From assembly GCA_024345305.1 (NCBI GenBank), contig BRON01000010.1, forward strand, positions 806,001 through 870,000: a stretch of 64,000 nucleotides of DNA, in the 5' to 3' direction. Position numbers and translations under genes: made by a program. Positions 28,019 to 39,630 of this stretch are shown here, in pieces. Under the pieces are notes generated by a model. That model saw only the letters and a list, made by a program, of their open reading frames with translations. It did no database searches and was not told where the DNA came from. Position 1 is the stretch's first letter; the number at the start of each line of letters is the position of its first letter. This DNA comes from Mrakia gelida (taxonomy: Eukaryota > Basidiomycota > Tremellomycetes > Cystofilobasidiales > Mrakiaceae).

Positions 28019-29134
28019 TCAGAAAAAGCAACCCTGAGACGCATGAACGAGCAACAACGTCGGCTCCGTCGTCGACTCCCCTCTCGCCAACCAGTAGCTC
28101 TCGTCCCGTCCTTCCCTATTCCTGTCCCTCGAATCGTCGCGTCCAGTACCTGAGATAGGGCTCATGTACGTCGTCGAAGCTTTGCAAGCAGTCTTGCCCC
28201 AGTCGAAGTCGTCCGCGAGGTGAAGGGTTCGAGTGATCCTCCTGAATCGTCGACGCTCCTCGGTCGTGAGTCCTAGCTTTCCGCCCATGATCATCGTAGC
28301 GAACTCCTCGGGCTCGTCATCGTACACCTGGGAGGAAGAGAGGGGAGAGGGGATACCGAGGAAAGGAGGGGGAGGTCGTTCAAAGGTGAAAGGGATGATG
28401 CCAACGATCACGTCCAAGAGCTCTGACTCTTTCCTGCGACTCCACGTCGATTAGAAAACCTTGGGGAGACGACCACGTCTAGTTCGAAGCGAGAGACCAT
28501 CGCTTGTATCTGTTTGTCGCGAACAGGAAAGCATCAGTCGCTGCTGAGTGAAGCGAAGGGGAGGTGCGAGTGCGAGTGCGGCTGACCTTCGGCGTGTAGG
28601 AAGTAGACAGCAGGCTCTCGAAATCTGTCTGCCGCTGGTAGTTCCACCCGTTGTCGTCGTAGTCAACCAGATGACAGCAATCTAGCCAGGAGGAGCAGTC
28701 GATGCCACAGGCGTGCCCGCAGAGAGCTTCGTCTCTTCGACGTCGACAGAAGCACGTCCCCACGGTCTTGATGAGAGCTCGTCTGGCTTTTCGACGGAGC
28801 TTGAAGTGGAGGTAGGTCAGGATCTCCTCGATGATCTCGAAGGGGAGGGAAGCGATGGTTCGGCGGCGAGACGAGGAAGTGAAGACGAGGGTGGAGGAGC
28901 GAGCTCGAAGGAGGAGGAGGGAGAAGAACCGTCGAGCTGGTTCGCTGGATTGGTAGGCGTCGACGGCTGCGAGCAAAAGATAAGAGATTGAGAGTCAGCG
29001 ACGAGTAGAGTTGACTGGCCAGGCCCCAGGAGGATGAAGGAAGGACAGGGCGTACCCAGGAGAAGAGGGATCGTCTCGACTGAAGGGAGGGGAGGGAAGG
29101 GAAGGAGGAGCGAGGTGAGCTTCGTCGACTTCAT
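28019..29134 (-). CDS. F-box-like protein
   Basis: Start at 29134 with MKSTKLTSLLLPFPPLPSVE. A GTACGC donor then joins to AVDAYQSSEPARRFFSLLL. The F-box-like helix pair follows: SLPFEIIEEILTYLHFKLRR. Next come a Cys-rich stretch (GTCFCRRRRDEALCGHACG, then DCSSWLDCCHLVDYDD) and, in the last exons, ELLDVIVGIIPFTFERPPPP and YDDEPEEFATMIMGGKLGL. Stop at 28019-28021. F-box proteins are substrate adaptors of SCF ubiquitin ligases; the target is unknown. To keep one frame between KIQAMVSRFELDVVVSP and RKESELLDV I need a 26-base intron (about 28435-28460), which is abnormally short. The model may be wrong there. It is divergent from another F-box-like gene 299 bases away. Confidence 0.7.
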
Positions 29135-29433
29135 CTTCCTTCCTCTCCTTCGAGCCTCTACTCACTTTGTATCCCCCAAGCGATCGATACTGAAGAGCCG
29201 TCGGACATGATCATGTAGAAAACGAGAAGAGAAGCTCCGGAAAAGTCTGTGTTTTGCACAGGATGAGGGTCGAACAGAAGAAGAAGGTCGAGCGAGTGAA
29301 TTCGTTTGACCTCGGACGCTCACCTTCTCTCTTTCTTCCCTCTTCCCTATATATTTCTTGTGAGCCATGCTACTACTCTCTCGGATCTCAAAGAACTGCA
29401 GCTGACTCTCCTTTGTTCTTCCAGCCTTCAAAC

Positions 29434-30116
29434 ATGACCCTCCCCAACTTTGCGGACGAAATCTGGAGACTCGTCTTCGAGTTCGCTACTCGTCCTTCCC
29501 TCTTCGCTCCCGAGGTCTACTGCCCGCCCTCGGAGCTCATCAACAAGACCGTCGAGGAGGAAGACGTCCTCTGGGTCGAACCTACCGTCCTTCTCGCATG
29601 TACTCGTGTTTCTCCTCGATTCTACGTGAGTTCGAACGAAGGGAGAAGAATGAGGTGGATCGGGAGGAGCTCGAGAGCTCGTCGACTCCTTCCCGTCCCA
29701 ACGCTGAATGAGCTTCTCTTCTTCCTCTGCTACTCGTCCTTCATCAGGATCTCGCATCTCCCTTCCTCCATCAGTTCCTCTCCGTCCGAAGTCTCGAAGG
29801 ACTCGAATCCGTCTTCCGACTCCTCGGACTCGTCGAAGGGGCTTCGCCTCGACTCGACATCGGACGACGAGTCCAGGTCCTCGAGATCTCCCATCAGGTC
29901 TATCTCGATCCCGACGACTGTATCACACCCTTCGATCTCTCTTCCATCCTCGCCCTCCTCCCAAACCTCGTCTCGTCTCTCAAGATCTCGCAGCTCTCGA
30001 ACGCGTCGCGTTGGATTTCAGGCAGGTCGTGGCGATCCAAAGAGCATAGAGTAAGAGACGAAGCTAAACTAACGATACAGAAAGAGAGCGAGATCGAGAG
30101 CAAGAACGAGAACTAA
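29434..30116 (+). CDS. F-box-like protein, probably cut short at the 3' end
   Basis: Exon 1 (29434-29625) reads MTLPNFADEIWRLVFEFATR and ends SPRFY. Exon 2 (29748-30116) begins DLASPFLHQFLSVRSLEGL and continues VLEISHQVYLDPDDC and LVSSLKISQLSNASRWIS. The start looks like a basidiomycete F-box (DEIWRLVFEF), and the rest resembles the leucine-rich part such proteins carry. The frame then runs through KEHRVRDEAKLT into low-complexity codons and stops at 30114, only about 80 bases from the stop of the convergent con-6-like gene. The tail of about 45 residues looks like read-through of former non-coding sequence. With about 185 residues the protein is short for the group, so the gene may be a remnant. 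Confidence 0.65.
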
Positions 30117-30437
30117 GCAAGAGCGATACCCGCGGGTTGAGGGGAGTGTTGGAAGCGATGGGGGAGTCGAGTCGAGACGACCAGGCGAAGACTTTAGTAC
30201 CTGGCAGCCCTGTTCTTCCTTCTTCCACCCATACCAAGCATCCTTCGAAGCCTCGTAGAGATGCGCTCTTTCGGAGGTCGAACGCCCTTGATCGAAAAAG
30301 GAGGAGGAGGAAGGTCAGGCGCGAACGAAAGGAGGGAGAAGGAGGGAGAGCGAAGCTCACCATCGCTCGAAGTTCGTGCTGAGCTTCCTTCCTTCCGTGA
30401 GAGGTGACGTTGGGGTTATTGACGGCTGAATATAAAG
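29972..30437 (-). repeat. Inverted segmental duplication, copy 2 (probable source)
   Basis: This block, reversed, matches 11765-12243. It holds the end of the F-box-like gene 29434-30116, the gap between the two convergent genes and the last two exons of the con-6-like gene. Here both genes continue beyond the block, whereas at the other site both are cut. That makes this the likely donor site. Confidence 0.9.
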
Positions 30438-30680
30438 GGAGTGAAGGTGAGAGCTCAGCGAAAGAAGAGATGAGGGAAAACGTACTCGAATGCGAGACGA
30501 AGCAAAAAGACTGAGACCTCGAAACTCACCAACCCTCCCAGCCCTAGTAGGTCCTCGAGAGAAGAGACCTCGCCTTCCAGAATGGTGGTTGTGAGTGTGG
30601 GTGGTCGTTCGTGTAGAGTGAGAGTGTCCGACGGCGGGAGAGGTTCGTCGAGTGGTTCGTCGAGATCGAGAGGAGAACAT
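30194..30680 (-). CDS. Con-6-like small protein, intact copy
   Basis: Three exons (30530-30680, 30361-30425, 30194-30286) encode 102 residues. The N-terminal exon is basic and Thr/His/Arg-rich: MFSSRSRRTTRRTSPAVGHS, then a THTHNHHSGRRG stretch. The middle exon gives VNNPNVTSHGRKEAQHELRAM, resembling the short con-6 repeat of fungal conidiation and stress proteins. The last exon reads GVRPPKERISTRLRRMLGMG and ends ARY-stop. All introns have GT...AG ends in consistent phase. It is probably a small soluble stress or stationary-phase protein, judged by family resemblance only. The upstream sequence near 30680-30800 has long GTTG-rich and CAAC-rich tracts of unknown meaning. Confidence 0.75.
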
Positions 30681-31203
30681 CGTTGTTGTTGTCGAGTTGG
30701 GTTGGGTTGGGTTTGGGTTGCGTTGAGTTGAGTGAGATGGTGGTGGTTGATGGTGAGAAGGAAGAGGGAACGAAGGAAGGTGCTTTTATAGCAGAGAAAG
30801 GAGAGGAAGGACGTCATGAAAACAACGCGTCAGGGCGAGGGCGGACCACGCGAGGAGTCGGAGGCAAGGACCCCTGTTCGTTTCAAGTTTCTTCTCCTGT
30901 TTGCTTCTCTTGATGTCATCTCAGTTCTGACGTAGCAGCGGGATGAGAAGAAAAGAAGAGAGAGCCAAGGAGAGCGGCGAGTAAGACTTTTCAGATAGCG
31001 AAACGAACGACATCAAAGAAGTCCACGCGTCGAGTCGACTGTCAGTCGGTCGCGTTCCCGTCCTTCGTCAACCGTTACCCTCTAGCAGCTTGCTTCGGTT
31101 CGACATTCATCGCATCTAGATCACTCTTCCCTACCTTATTCAGTCTACAAACACAGCACGAGATAACTCTGACCAGCCCGACCTCTTCCTTCCTTTCCTC
31201 GCC
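30681..31203. other. Intergenic, con-6-like gene to transporter
   Basis: A 523-base gap holding the promoter of the con-6-like gene on the minus strand and the 3' UTR of the transporter. Two ACGCGTC sites occur (about 30825 and 31026). No gene or RNA seen. Confidence 0.4.
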
Positions 31204-34200
31204 TCAGCAACTCGAGCAGTACCCTCCATCCCCTCGCATGCACCCCCAACAACTCACCACTCCAAACCCAAAGCTCTTCATCACCAACCCAACGATACTC
31301 GTCAACCCCTCTCCGAGCACGAACCCTGAAGCGATCACGATCACGACGAGCGGGACCTTGCCTCCTCGAGAGTAGCGAAGGGCGATGATTCCTCCGAGGA
31401 GACGAGCGATGGAGAACGAAGGGGTGTTCATGAACCCGATAGCGCTGGAGAGAGACACGAGGGAAGAGAGGAGAGTCAGTCGCCGAAGAACGGGAGGGAA
31501 GGGAAGCAAGGGAGAGAGCTCACAAAGCGATTCCCGAGGGGATGTGCTTGATCCATTTCGGAGGGTGAGCGAGTAGGATTGGCGAGAGAGCTTTGATGAG
31601 GGAGAGAACGCTGAAGATGACTCCGAAGAGGATCATGAACAAGGGAGCGTAGGGTGGGAGATGACCGGTGTTAAGCAGTCGAGCCAGGTTGAGCCTGAAG
31701 TCGCGGAGGGTCAGCGTTCGTTTCGTTCGAATCGAAGACGAAGAGGGAGGACTCACCAGATCGCAGCTGTAGGGACTCGGAAGGCAGGTCCAGGGATCTC
31801 GTAGACGGACTTGTAGAGTTTGTAGGCCGCTGAGGAGACGAAGACACTGGCAAGGGATCCGATCATCTGGCGAGGGAAGAGGGAAGACGCGTCAGGAGGA
31901 AGTTCGATTCGAAGGAAGTGAGACGCGACGAGCTTACCTGTCCGTAGAACTGCGATCGAGGAGAGGCTTTGAGAAGAGCACCAGTCTTGAGATCCTGCAT
32001 GAGGTCTCCAGCTTGCTGAGCTCCAGCCTCGGCGACTCCTCCAGCGATGATGTTCGCGACGACTGGCAGGAACGAAACGAGTCAGCGAGGGGAACGAAGA
32101 CGAAAGCGAAGCGCGATAAACGAACCGTTGTTGGGTTGGAGGACGGCGAACAGCAGCTGAGAGATCTTTCCGATTCCAGAGACGGGGTTGAGATCGGTCT
32201 CTCCGAGAGCTCGAACACTGTGGAGTCAACGAAGAAACGAACACGCGTCGGAGTCAGGTCTCCCGCCGACACTCCTCACTCCTCGCTCACGCTGGAAACA
32301 AGGACTCGAAACTCACCCAAGCAGACTCAACAAGCAAGCGAGAACAAATCCCACCGCCGTAGCCCAAGGCTTGATCGTCTCCGCTCCGAACAGAGCCCAA
32401 ACGATCCCAACTCCTCCAACTCCCGAACTCGCCAGTCCGATCCAAACCCAAGTCATCGGCACGAGTCGCTCAGGAGGCTCATCGTCGTCCTCCTCGTCCT
32501 CATCCGAGTAATCCACGTAGTCGGTTCCTCGTTCGTTGGCCGCTTGGAAGAGCTTGGATTGAGCGCGTTGGGATCGGTGGGAGAAGAAGGTCGAGGTCGA
32601 GGAGATGACGATGGGGAGGAGGGAGATGATGGATTCGGCGATCTATAGAGGGAGGGGAGAACACGATGGTCAGCTTGAGATAAAGATGGGGGAGTGAGAG
32701 ATTGCGAAAGACGAACCATGATGGCCAAAGCGATCCAAAGAATCCAACCTCGAGCTCCGTCGGTCGAGTCGCTGACTTTGCCTGGAGCCCATCCGGAGTT
32801 CTTTGCGAGAGGCGAGAGGATTCCCCAGCCGACAATCATCCCGAGGTTCATCGAAAGAGTGGTAGGGAAGCCCATGATGATCCCTGCGATGGAAGGAAGG
32901 GTTTCGTCAAGGCTCGAAACAAGGAAGGGAGAGGAGACGCGTCGAGAAGGGAGAAACGACGAACCTTGGCCGACGTAGCTGCAAGGGAAAGGAACGAACA
33001 GCGATCAGACGAGCTTCGAGGATAGCGAAAAGGTATGTCACTCACGAGAGAGAAGGAGAGAAGGACCACATCCAACCACTGGCGAGATTTCCACCGAAGA
33101 CGTCGAAGATCGGAATCGCGTAGATGATGGGGAAGAGCAAGCTCAGGAACTGAGAAGACGAAACCAGAGTCAGCTTTGAGCTCGAATTCACGATTTACTC
33201 GATTCGATACTCACCGTCAACCCAGCACTAGCAGCGAAACTTCCACCCAAAGCTCTCCATCCAGCCTCACCCATGCTCTCGACCGTCTCCTCCTCCTCCA
33301 GTTCCTCCTCAGGGACCTCCTCCTCCAGTTCCTCGTCATCCTCGGTGAGGACTGATCGATATCGGTTCCTGAGTGTCGGGTTGGTGGAAGGAGGAGCCGG
33401 CTGAGGAGCTTCGTGGAGGACGGAGATGAGTTGAGCGGTCGCAGCTGGGCGAGGGAGACGAGGGAGGAGAGGGAGGGTTTCAGTACGGTTGTCGGGATCA
33501 GAGAGGTAATAGAGGGTGAGACTGACTTCCCGAGGGAAATACGAGCTTCTCCTTGACGATCTAGAGGAGGAAGAACGCGTCGGAGGGTCAGCGAGCGAGC
33601 TCAACAAAACAAACGCAAAGAGGACGAAGGGGGTGGACGGCGGACGAACGACTTGTTTCCGTAAAGGAGCAGCGAGGAAGACACTGCGAGACCAAACACG
33701 AGTACAGAAGTCAGCTCCAGCCCAGTCTACATCCTCGCATCGGGCTTTCAGCAACCGTACTCACCCAAAGAAAGCCACAGCCAAACACCAACAAACCAGC
33801 TTCCCAAACCCCAGCACGACCGGCCCTTGCCCATCCAACTCGACATCCAGCATCTCCAGCGCCGGTATGATCCCCACCAGCCCCGCTGCAAGAGGCATCG
33901 TGCCCGTCGCGACTGCTGTAGTCTGCAAGACGACGTTCTCCTGGACTGTGAAGGGGCGGGAGTTGGGGAAGACTTTGGGAACGAGCTTGAAGATGCCAAA
34001 GCCGAGGAGAGCTGACTGGAGGGACATCATGGAGATCCAGCCGGTTTGGAGACCGAAGTAGAGGTTGGTGAACGCCATGAGGCAACCGACTGATGGGGAA
34101 AGGCGAGGGAGGAGGCGTCAGCGAGGGAGAGGGAAGGAGGGAGGGGAGGGAGAGAGTGAGCTGAGAGCTCACCGAGCAGACCGACTGAGACGGCTCGGAG

Positions 34201-34427
34201 CTGTAGATAAACGAGAAAGTCAGCGAGGATAACAACGTAGACTTTGATACTCAAGCGATCTCACTGTGAAATCTCCCTCTATCACCTCCTCCTCACGAGG
34301 CGTGGCCGTTGAACGTCTGAAGGCGAAGGGAAGGAAGCAAGAGCTCGTCAGCCCTCGTCCGCACTCTTCTCCTCCTCTCCCCCTCCCTCCTCTCCGCGTC
34401 GACCGACTCACGAAATAGACGCCATCC
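31204..34427 (-). CDS. OPT (oligopeptide transporter) family membrane protein
   Basis: Polytopic transporter of the OPT superfamily, close in pattern to yeast YGL114W. Start at 34427 (MASISRSTATPREEEVIEGD). The first conserved block reads MAFTNLYFGLQTGWISMMSL, followed by LQSALLGFGIFKLVPKV and the helix near FTVQENVVLQTTAVATGTMP. A long acidic loop, YVDYSDEDEEDDDEPPERL, lies near 32460-32520. A second conserved block, AEAGAQQAGDLMQDLKTGAL, lies near 31980-32050. The C-terminus reads GFMNTPSFSIARLLGG and ends GYCSSC-stop. I count at least 12 hydrophobic segments, as expected for the family. Substrate unknown: peptides, glutathione or metal chelates are the family options. About 18 introns. Confidence 0.9.
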
Positions 34428-34778
34428 CTGATGGCTCGTACACCGACGTAGATAAAGAGGCTAGAGAGTTGAGAGTTGAGTGGGAGGAAGGGAGCTGATC
34501 GTTGAAGGGAGGAAGGAAGCGCCCACTCGCCTCCACCTCCTCTCTCGCTTTTGGATTTCTTCGCAGGAGACCGACGCTGCTGACGAGCAGCAGCAGTTCG
34601 ATCTCCAAACTGGCCTAGAGGAAAACTCTTCGAGAGGATGACAAGTGTACAAGCATAGATTCATTGTTTCTTGAGAGCACACAAAAAGATATACGAGAAA
34701 GATCCGCCATCCCCTTCCTTCCCTCGTCGCCCTGACTTCGCCGGTTCGTCCGTTCGCGCGTCCGTTCGTCGCTTCGCT
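34428..34778. other. Intergenic, CLPTM1-family gene to transporter
   Basis: A 351-base gap between two minus-strand genes. It should contain the transporter promoter and the 3' UTR of the gene upstream of it. No other feature seen. Confidence 0.4.
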
Positions 34779-37700
34779 CTACTTGTCCTTCTTGGTCTCT
34801 CCAGCAGCGTCGATAGCCTTAACGTCCTCCGTTTCGGTTTGATCGACGAGGACTTGACCGTACTGTTCGAGTTGAACGAAAAAAAAGAGGAGGGGAAAGG
34901 GGTCAGCGACGACGAGACGAGGGTGTCGAGGCAAAGGAAAGGCTTCGAGCATGCTGACCTCGTTGGCTCGAGACTTGTCGACTCGGTAGATCCACCTCTG
35001 GTAGATGAGAACGAGGAAAACGACGTCGTCTCGGAAGCAGGCGAGTCGATGCAGCCTGATGAACGGTAGAGAGGTGGACGAGCGAAGTCAGCGACGAACT
35101 CAACGCGAGAAAGAAAGGAGACGAGGGAGTTCGACGAACCAAGGCATCTTGATGACGAAGGAAAAGAAGTCGTCGACGACGGTCGAGAGAGTCTTGTAGA
35201 CCATCGCTTTCATGGGCTGAAGGACGACAAAGGAAGGAGACGAGAGAGTCAGCGATGCGAGGAGGTTCGAACGAAGACGAGGAGATGATCAAACTCACCA
35301 TGTGAGCGACACTCTTGAGCTTGTAGTTGATGATAAGCTGAGGGATGAGCTGAACAAATCCGAACATGTAGATCGCCTGAGCCAGCGTTGACACGACGAA
35401 GGAGTACCATCCTCGATGGGTTCTGGGAAAACGAACGAACGAAGAGGCGCGTCAGCGACGTTCGGCTCGAAGCTCGAAGCTTGAAAGGGAGAAGAAACCG
35501 CGTGTACTCACTCGTAAAGCAGCGAGTAGATAGTGTATCCGACGAGTAGAGGGGACGCTCCAATGGAAACGAGCCTGAACGCCAACGCGTCGTACTCTTG
35601 AGTCTTCTTCTCGTCCTCCGAAAGCTCCTTCTTGTCCGAGATGTCGAGCTTGTAAGGGAACCAGCTGCCAGCCTCGGAGGGAACGATGGCGACGTTGACG
35701 ATCTTGAAGACCTTCCAAGCCTCAATCATCAATCCGGAGGCTGGAAGGGAAACGAAAGAAGACGCGTCAGGGAACGATGTCTGCGTTCGGACGAACGAGG
35801 GGAAGAGGGGGGGAACGACTGACCCTGCGAGAACAGAATAACCCAACTGGTCTCGGTCGAACTATCCTGGAGGTAGAGCAAGATGACGAGCTGAACGAAA
35901 CAGTTGGTGAGGATGGTTCGAAGGGAAACCCCAACGAGATCCTTGTCCTTCTTTCGCCAGTGACCGATGTCGGACGAGAAGGCGAGGAACTCGAAGAGCA
36001 TGTGAAGGATGGTGACCAGGACGGTGGTGACGAGGAGGATGGGGTTGGTTTCGACCAGCATTCTGGAGGAAGAGATCGAGGAGGTCAGCGAGGAGGCGTG
36101 GGAGGGAAAGGGACGAAGGCAGGCGACGCACCGCTTGATCTCGTCGATTTCTCCTCCGGATCCACCAGCAGCAGAAGCTTGGGCCTCGAAGGAAGCGCCC
36201 ATACTCTGTGAAAACGCGGAGAAGAAGCGTCAGTCTCGAGCGAGCGGATCTCTGTATGGAGGGAGAGGCGAGAAGAGAGACTGAGACGCGTACGGAGTAG
36301 AGGTTGAACTTCCAGAACGAGATGGACGAGAGCGAGATCCGGATGGGCAGGACGGGAGTAGTAGAGTTGATGGGAGTCATGTGCTCTCTCAAGTTCCAGA
36401 AGCTGTATCGATGATCGAAGCAGACGAGGGAGAGTCAGGATCGAACTGAAAGAGACGCGAGGAAAGAGACGCGAACGAACTCATTGGCGAAAACGACCGG
36501 GTAGTGGTAAAGCGAGGTTCCATCAGGGGACTTCTGTCCCGAAGGTTCGAGCTGGACGTCTGTGGGAACACGAGAATCTGATCAGCCGCGAGTTCGAAGA
36601 AGGAGGAGATGAAAAAAGACGCGTCGAACTCACGCTTCTTCGCCTCGGGAGGAGATGAGAACGAGATGGCCGACCTATCCGAGATGATGGTGAGAGTGAC
36701 GTTGGGGTGCCAGTACGAGATGATGGGAGTTGATTTGCGCTGTGGATAAAGAGACCAGGAGGTTTAGAGACTAGACGAGGAGAAAAACAATGAGAACGAG
36801 AAACGACGAACCTCAATCTCCAGCTCCTCCTTGGTCATAGCCTTCTCCTCCTCGTCCAGCTCCTCCTGCTCAGTGGTAGCGTTCTTAGGACCTCCAATGA
36901 GGGAGACCTCTTTTCTGATCTTCTTCTTGGGGTAGTATCGAGTGAGCACTGTTCGATCGAAAGAGAGGTCAGCGAACGTTCGTTTTGCTCAGCTCGTCGC
37001 GCTTCGAAGGACTCACGCTTTCGAGCGTGCATAACAGAAGAGACATCGTAAGTCTTGTCCTTAGGATCCGGCGAGGCTCGTCCGTTGGTGAGGAAGATGT
37101 CGGCCCAGAGAGAAGCGTTGTGTTGGACGCTCTGAAGAGAGAAAGATCGAACACGACGTGGAAGCGCGAAGCTCATCAGCTCTTTGCTCTTCCAACAAGC
37201 TCACGCCATCTTCCTTCCTACCCCACACCAAACCAGACACAGAACTCACCTCAGGAATGCTCAGCTCCAGATCCTTGGTCTCGTCGAGATCCCACGATCC
37301 GTAGGTGAGGTCCTTCCACACGAACGAGGGGAAGCCGTCGTTCGCTCCCTCGTCGCCGGAGAAATCGATGTCTCCGTCAGGGTTGGTGGAGAAGTAGACG
37401 TACATGTCCATCGACGTGTTTTCGGGCCACATCTGAGCGTGAAAGGAAACGCGAAGGAGTCAGTCAGGGAAGAGTTGGGCAAAGCAATGAGAGAGGGAGA
37501 GGCCAAAGGAGGGAGGGAGGGAGGGAGGGAGGGAGGGAGAGGGCACGAACGGGAACCGAGGCTGTTGGTGGTTTAACGAGAGCTCCAGTGGAGTCTGTAA
37601 CGACTTGAGAAGGTGCTGATCCATCTACGGGAGCTGTGAAGGCAGCTGGGGCGGAGGTTGGTGGAGGAGGGAACTGGGGAGAGCGAGAGAGTCGAAGTTG

Positions 37701-38004
37701 TCAGCTCGAGCTCGATGGGGAAGGGAGAGGGAGGGAAGGAAGCTTTTTCACCTGAGAACTGATGAACTTCGTTACCAATTGGGTGCCTATCCAGATCAAT
37801 ACTCCGTTCCGGACCACTATTGATGCGAGAAAACGAGGTGCGGTGAGCTTGGGAAGGAGAGAGGCGAGCTCGCACAGAGGGAAGGAAGCGAAGGGGAAGG
37901 GTGAGCTCACTTGAGATCGCTCCCTCCCACTGTCCTGGCTCTTGTCCTCCTCCTGCTCCTGGGGCGGCTCCTCCTGCTGCTGGTGCTGCTACGGCTGCTG
38001 GCAT
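34779..38004 (-). CDS. CLPTM1-family (cleft lip and palate transmembrane protein 1) protein
   Basis: Multi-pass membrane protein of the CLPTM1 family, which in animals acts in ER or plasma-membrane lipid and receptor handling; its fungal role is little known. Start at 38004 (MPAAVAAPAAGGAAPGAGGG). A first hydrophobic segment (VRNGVLIWIGTQLVTKFISS) is followed by a lumenal domain with VYFSTNPDGDIDFSG, SVQHNASLWADIFLTNGRA, a TLTIISDRS segment and several N-glycosylation sequons (HNAS, NVTL). The C-terminal half has the characteristic helices: LFEFLAFSSDIGHWRKKDK, VILLYLQDSSTETSW, FVQLIPQLIINYKLKSVAHM and KMPWLHRLACFRDDVVFLV. Stop at 34779-34781 after ETKKDK. About 15 introns. The length matches the family. 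Divergent from the IMPACT-like gene, 131 bases away. Confidence 0.93.
37504..37540. repeat. GGGA simple repeat in an intron
   Basis: A run of tandem AGGG/GGGA units inside an intron of the CLPTM1-family gene. It is purine-only on the + strand and likely to vary in length between strains. Confidence 0.85.
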
Positions 38005-38135
38005 CCTTGATATGAAATCTGTACGAAGGTCGACGTTGGGGAGTGTGAGCTCAAGCTCGCTCTCGTCCGTGTTGCTGGCGATTCGCGATTCGAAAGCTCG
38101 CCTTCTTCCTCCTTCCTTCTTCCCCTCGGACGTCT

Positions 38136-39236
38136 ATGAGCTTGAGATACAAAGCTCATGGTATACTCAGCTCGCTAGCATCACTCAGGCCGTCGACCAC
38201 AGCGTCATCAAGATACTTCTCGACGTCGCGGACTCTGCTCGATAAAGACGGAGGAGGAGGGAGGCAGATCTCAGTTTCTGAAAAGAAGGAGGGATTCGTT
38301 GGGCGAGCTTGTAGGCTTGAAGTCGGTGGGGAGGAAGAGGTAAGTTCTTGGTAGCTTCTGGGCATGGTATGGAGGGTCCTGACTACTTTCTGTATTGTCT
38401 ACAGGTCCAAAGCATCCTCGATGAGGTCCTGCTTGATCGCGTTCGTTCCAGGCTTTCCTTTCCCTCCCCTCCCCTCCCTCCCTCCCTTCAATCTCCTTTC
38501 CCATCACTGACTCGCTCCTCCTTGCCGACCTCTAGAAAATTGCTAAGGCCTCTCACCCAACGATGTACGCCTGGCGATACGAGGACCCCCTCGATCCCTC
38601 AGCTCAGCCCGAACAAGGTCAGTTCGACGGCGACGACGACCTTGCTTCGACCTCTACAGCTCGCTATACTGCTTCAGCACCCACTATCTGCAAGGTCTGA
38701 CCATTTTGTCTCTTCCCTGCTGCTAGGGAAGCACGATTGTGGCGAATCCGGAGCAGGAACGGTCCTCTCGTCGCTGCTCACGTCGACGGTTCGTTTCGCG
38801 TCGTCCTCCCTTTCTCTCCCTCCTTCCACTCCCTCATCTTCATCACTAACGTTTCTCCTTCTTTTTTTCTCGGTTTTCCCAGGGATCCACCAACGTCCTC
38901 CTCATCGTAACTCGCTGGGTAAGTCTTCTCGCTTCCCGTCCCTCTTCCCCTCGCTCCTGGTCCCTTCCACCTCCCCTACCCTCCCTCTTCCTATCCCTGT
39001 CCTTCCCTCCCACTCCCGCTCCCACCGTCCTCTAACCCCGCCCCTCATTTATTTATTTTCTCGCTCCTTCGCAGTACGGCGGTCATCCCCTCGGACCCTC
39101 CCGGTTCAGACACATCTCGCACGTCGGGAGGGAGGCGTTGATGCTGGGTGGGTTCTTGGATCCGCCGCCGCCGAAGGAGCTGGGTGGGAAAGGGAAGGAG
39201 AAGAAGGGGAAGAAGGGAGGGAAGGGGGGGAGATGA
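38136..39236 (+). CDS. IMPACT/UPF0029-family protein with mitochondrial-type leader
   Basis: Contains the IMPACT N-terminal (UPF0029) domain. After splicing it reads KIAKASHPTMYAWRYEDP, PEQGKHDCGESGAGTVLSSL and STNVLLIVTRWYGGHPLGPS, followed by RFRHISHVGREAL. These are the family's ASHxMYAYR, DDGExGAG and VTRWYGGxxLGPxRF motifs, with an aspartate/glutamate pattern changed to HDCGESGAG. There is no N-terminal RWD domain as in yeast Yih1. Instead exon 1 reads MSLRYKAHGILSSLASLRPS and then SSRYFSTSRTLLDKDGGGG, a basic, Ser-rich sequence typical of mitochondrial import. The C-terminus is a Lys/Gly tail. Stop at 39234-39236. A role in translation control is known for IMPACT itself; here it is only inferred. 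Confidence 0.85.
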
Positions 39237-39630
39237 GAGGGAGGAGAGTGAGTTGGGCGACGCGTTCTGAGGAGGAAGTTTGGGGGGTGAGAGGTGGGGT
39301 TGGGAGATCGGTACGCGTCTTTCCTGCACTTGATACACTTGCTGTCTTGAGATGGATGTGCAGTGATGACGAGAAAGGGCAGGTTGAAAAAGAGAGACGT
39401 CAAGATCTCAGAACTCGAGACGACGCGTCGTCCGTTCCCCTCCTACCTCGATCCAGCTCGATTTGGCTCTTTCGAGCTTCATGAACAAGAAACGGTACTC
39501 AACCCGCCAAATGATTTTTCCACGTCGCGACCTGGCCCCAAAACCTCCGCCCTCCCAAACCTCACCTCGCGTGCCCCTCCCCCTTCCCTTCGTTCTCCTC
39601 CTCCCCTTCCCTCCCTCCAACCATCAGCCC
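39237..39630. other. Intergenic, IMPACT-like gene to telobox gene
   Basis: A 394-base gap between two + strand genes. The frame of the downstream gene is open back to 39463, so an upstream start (MALSSFMNKKRYS...) cannot be excluded. No other content recognised. Confidence 0.4.
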
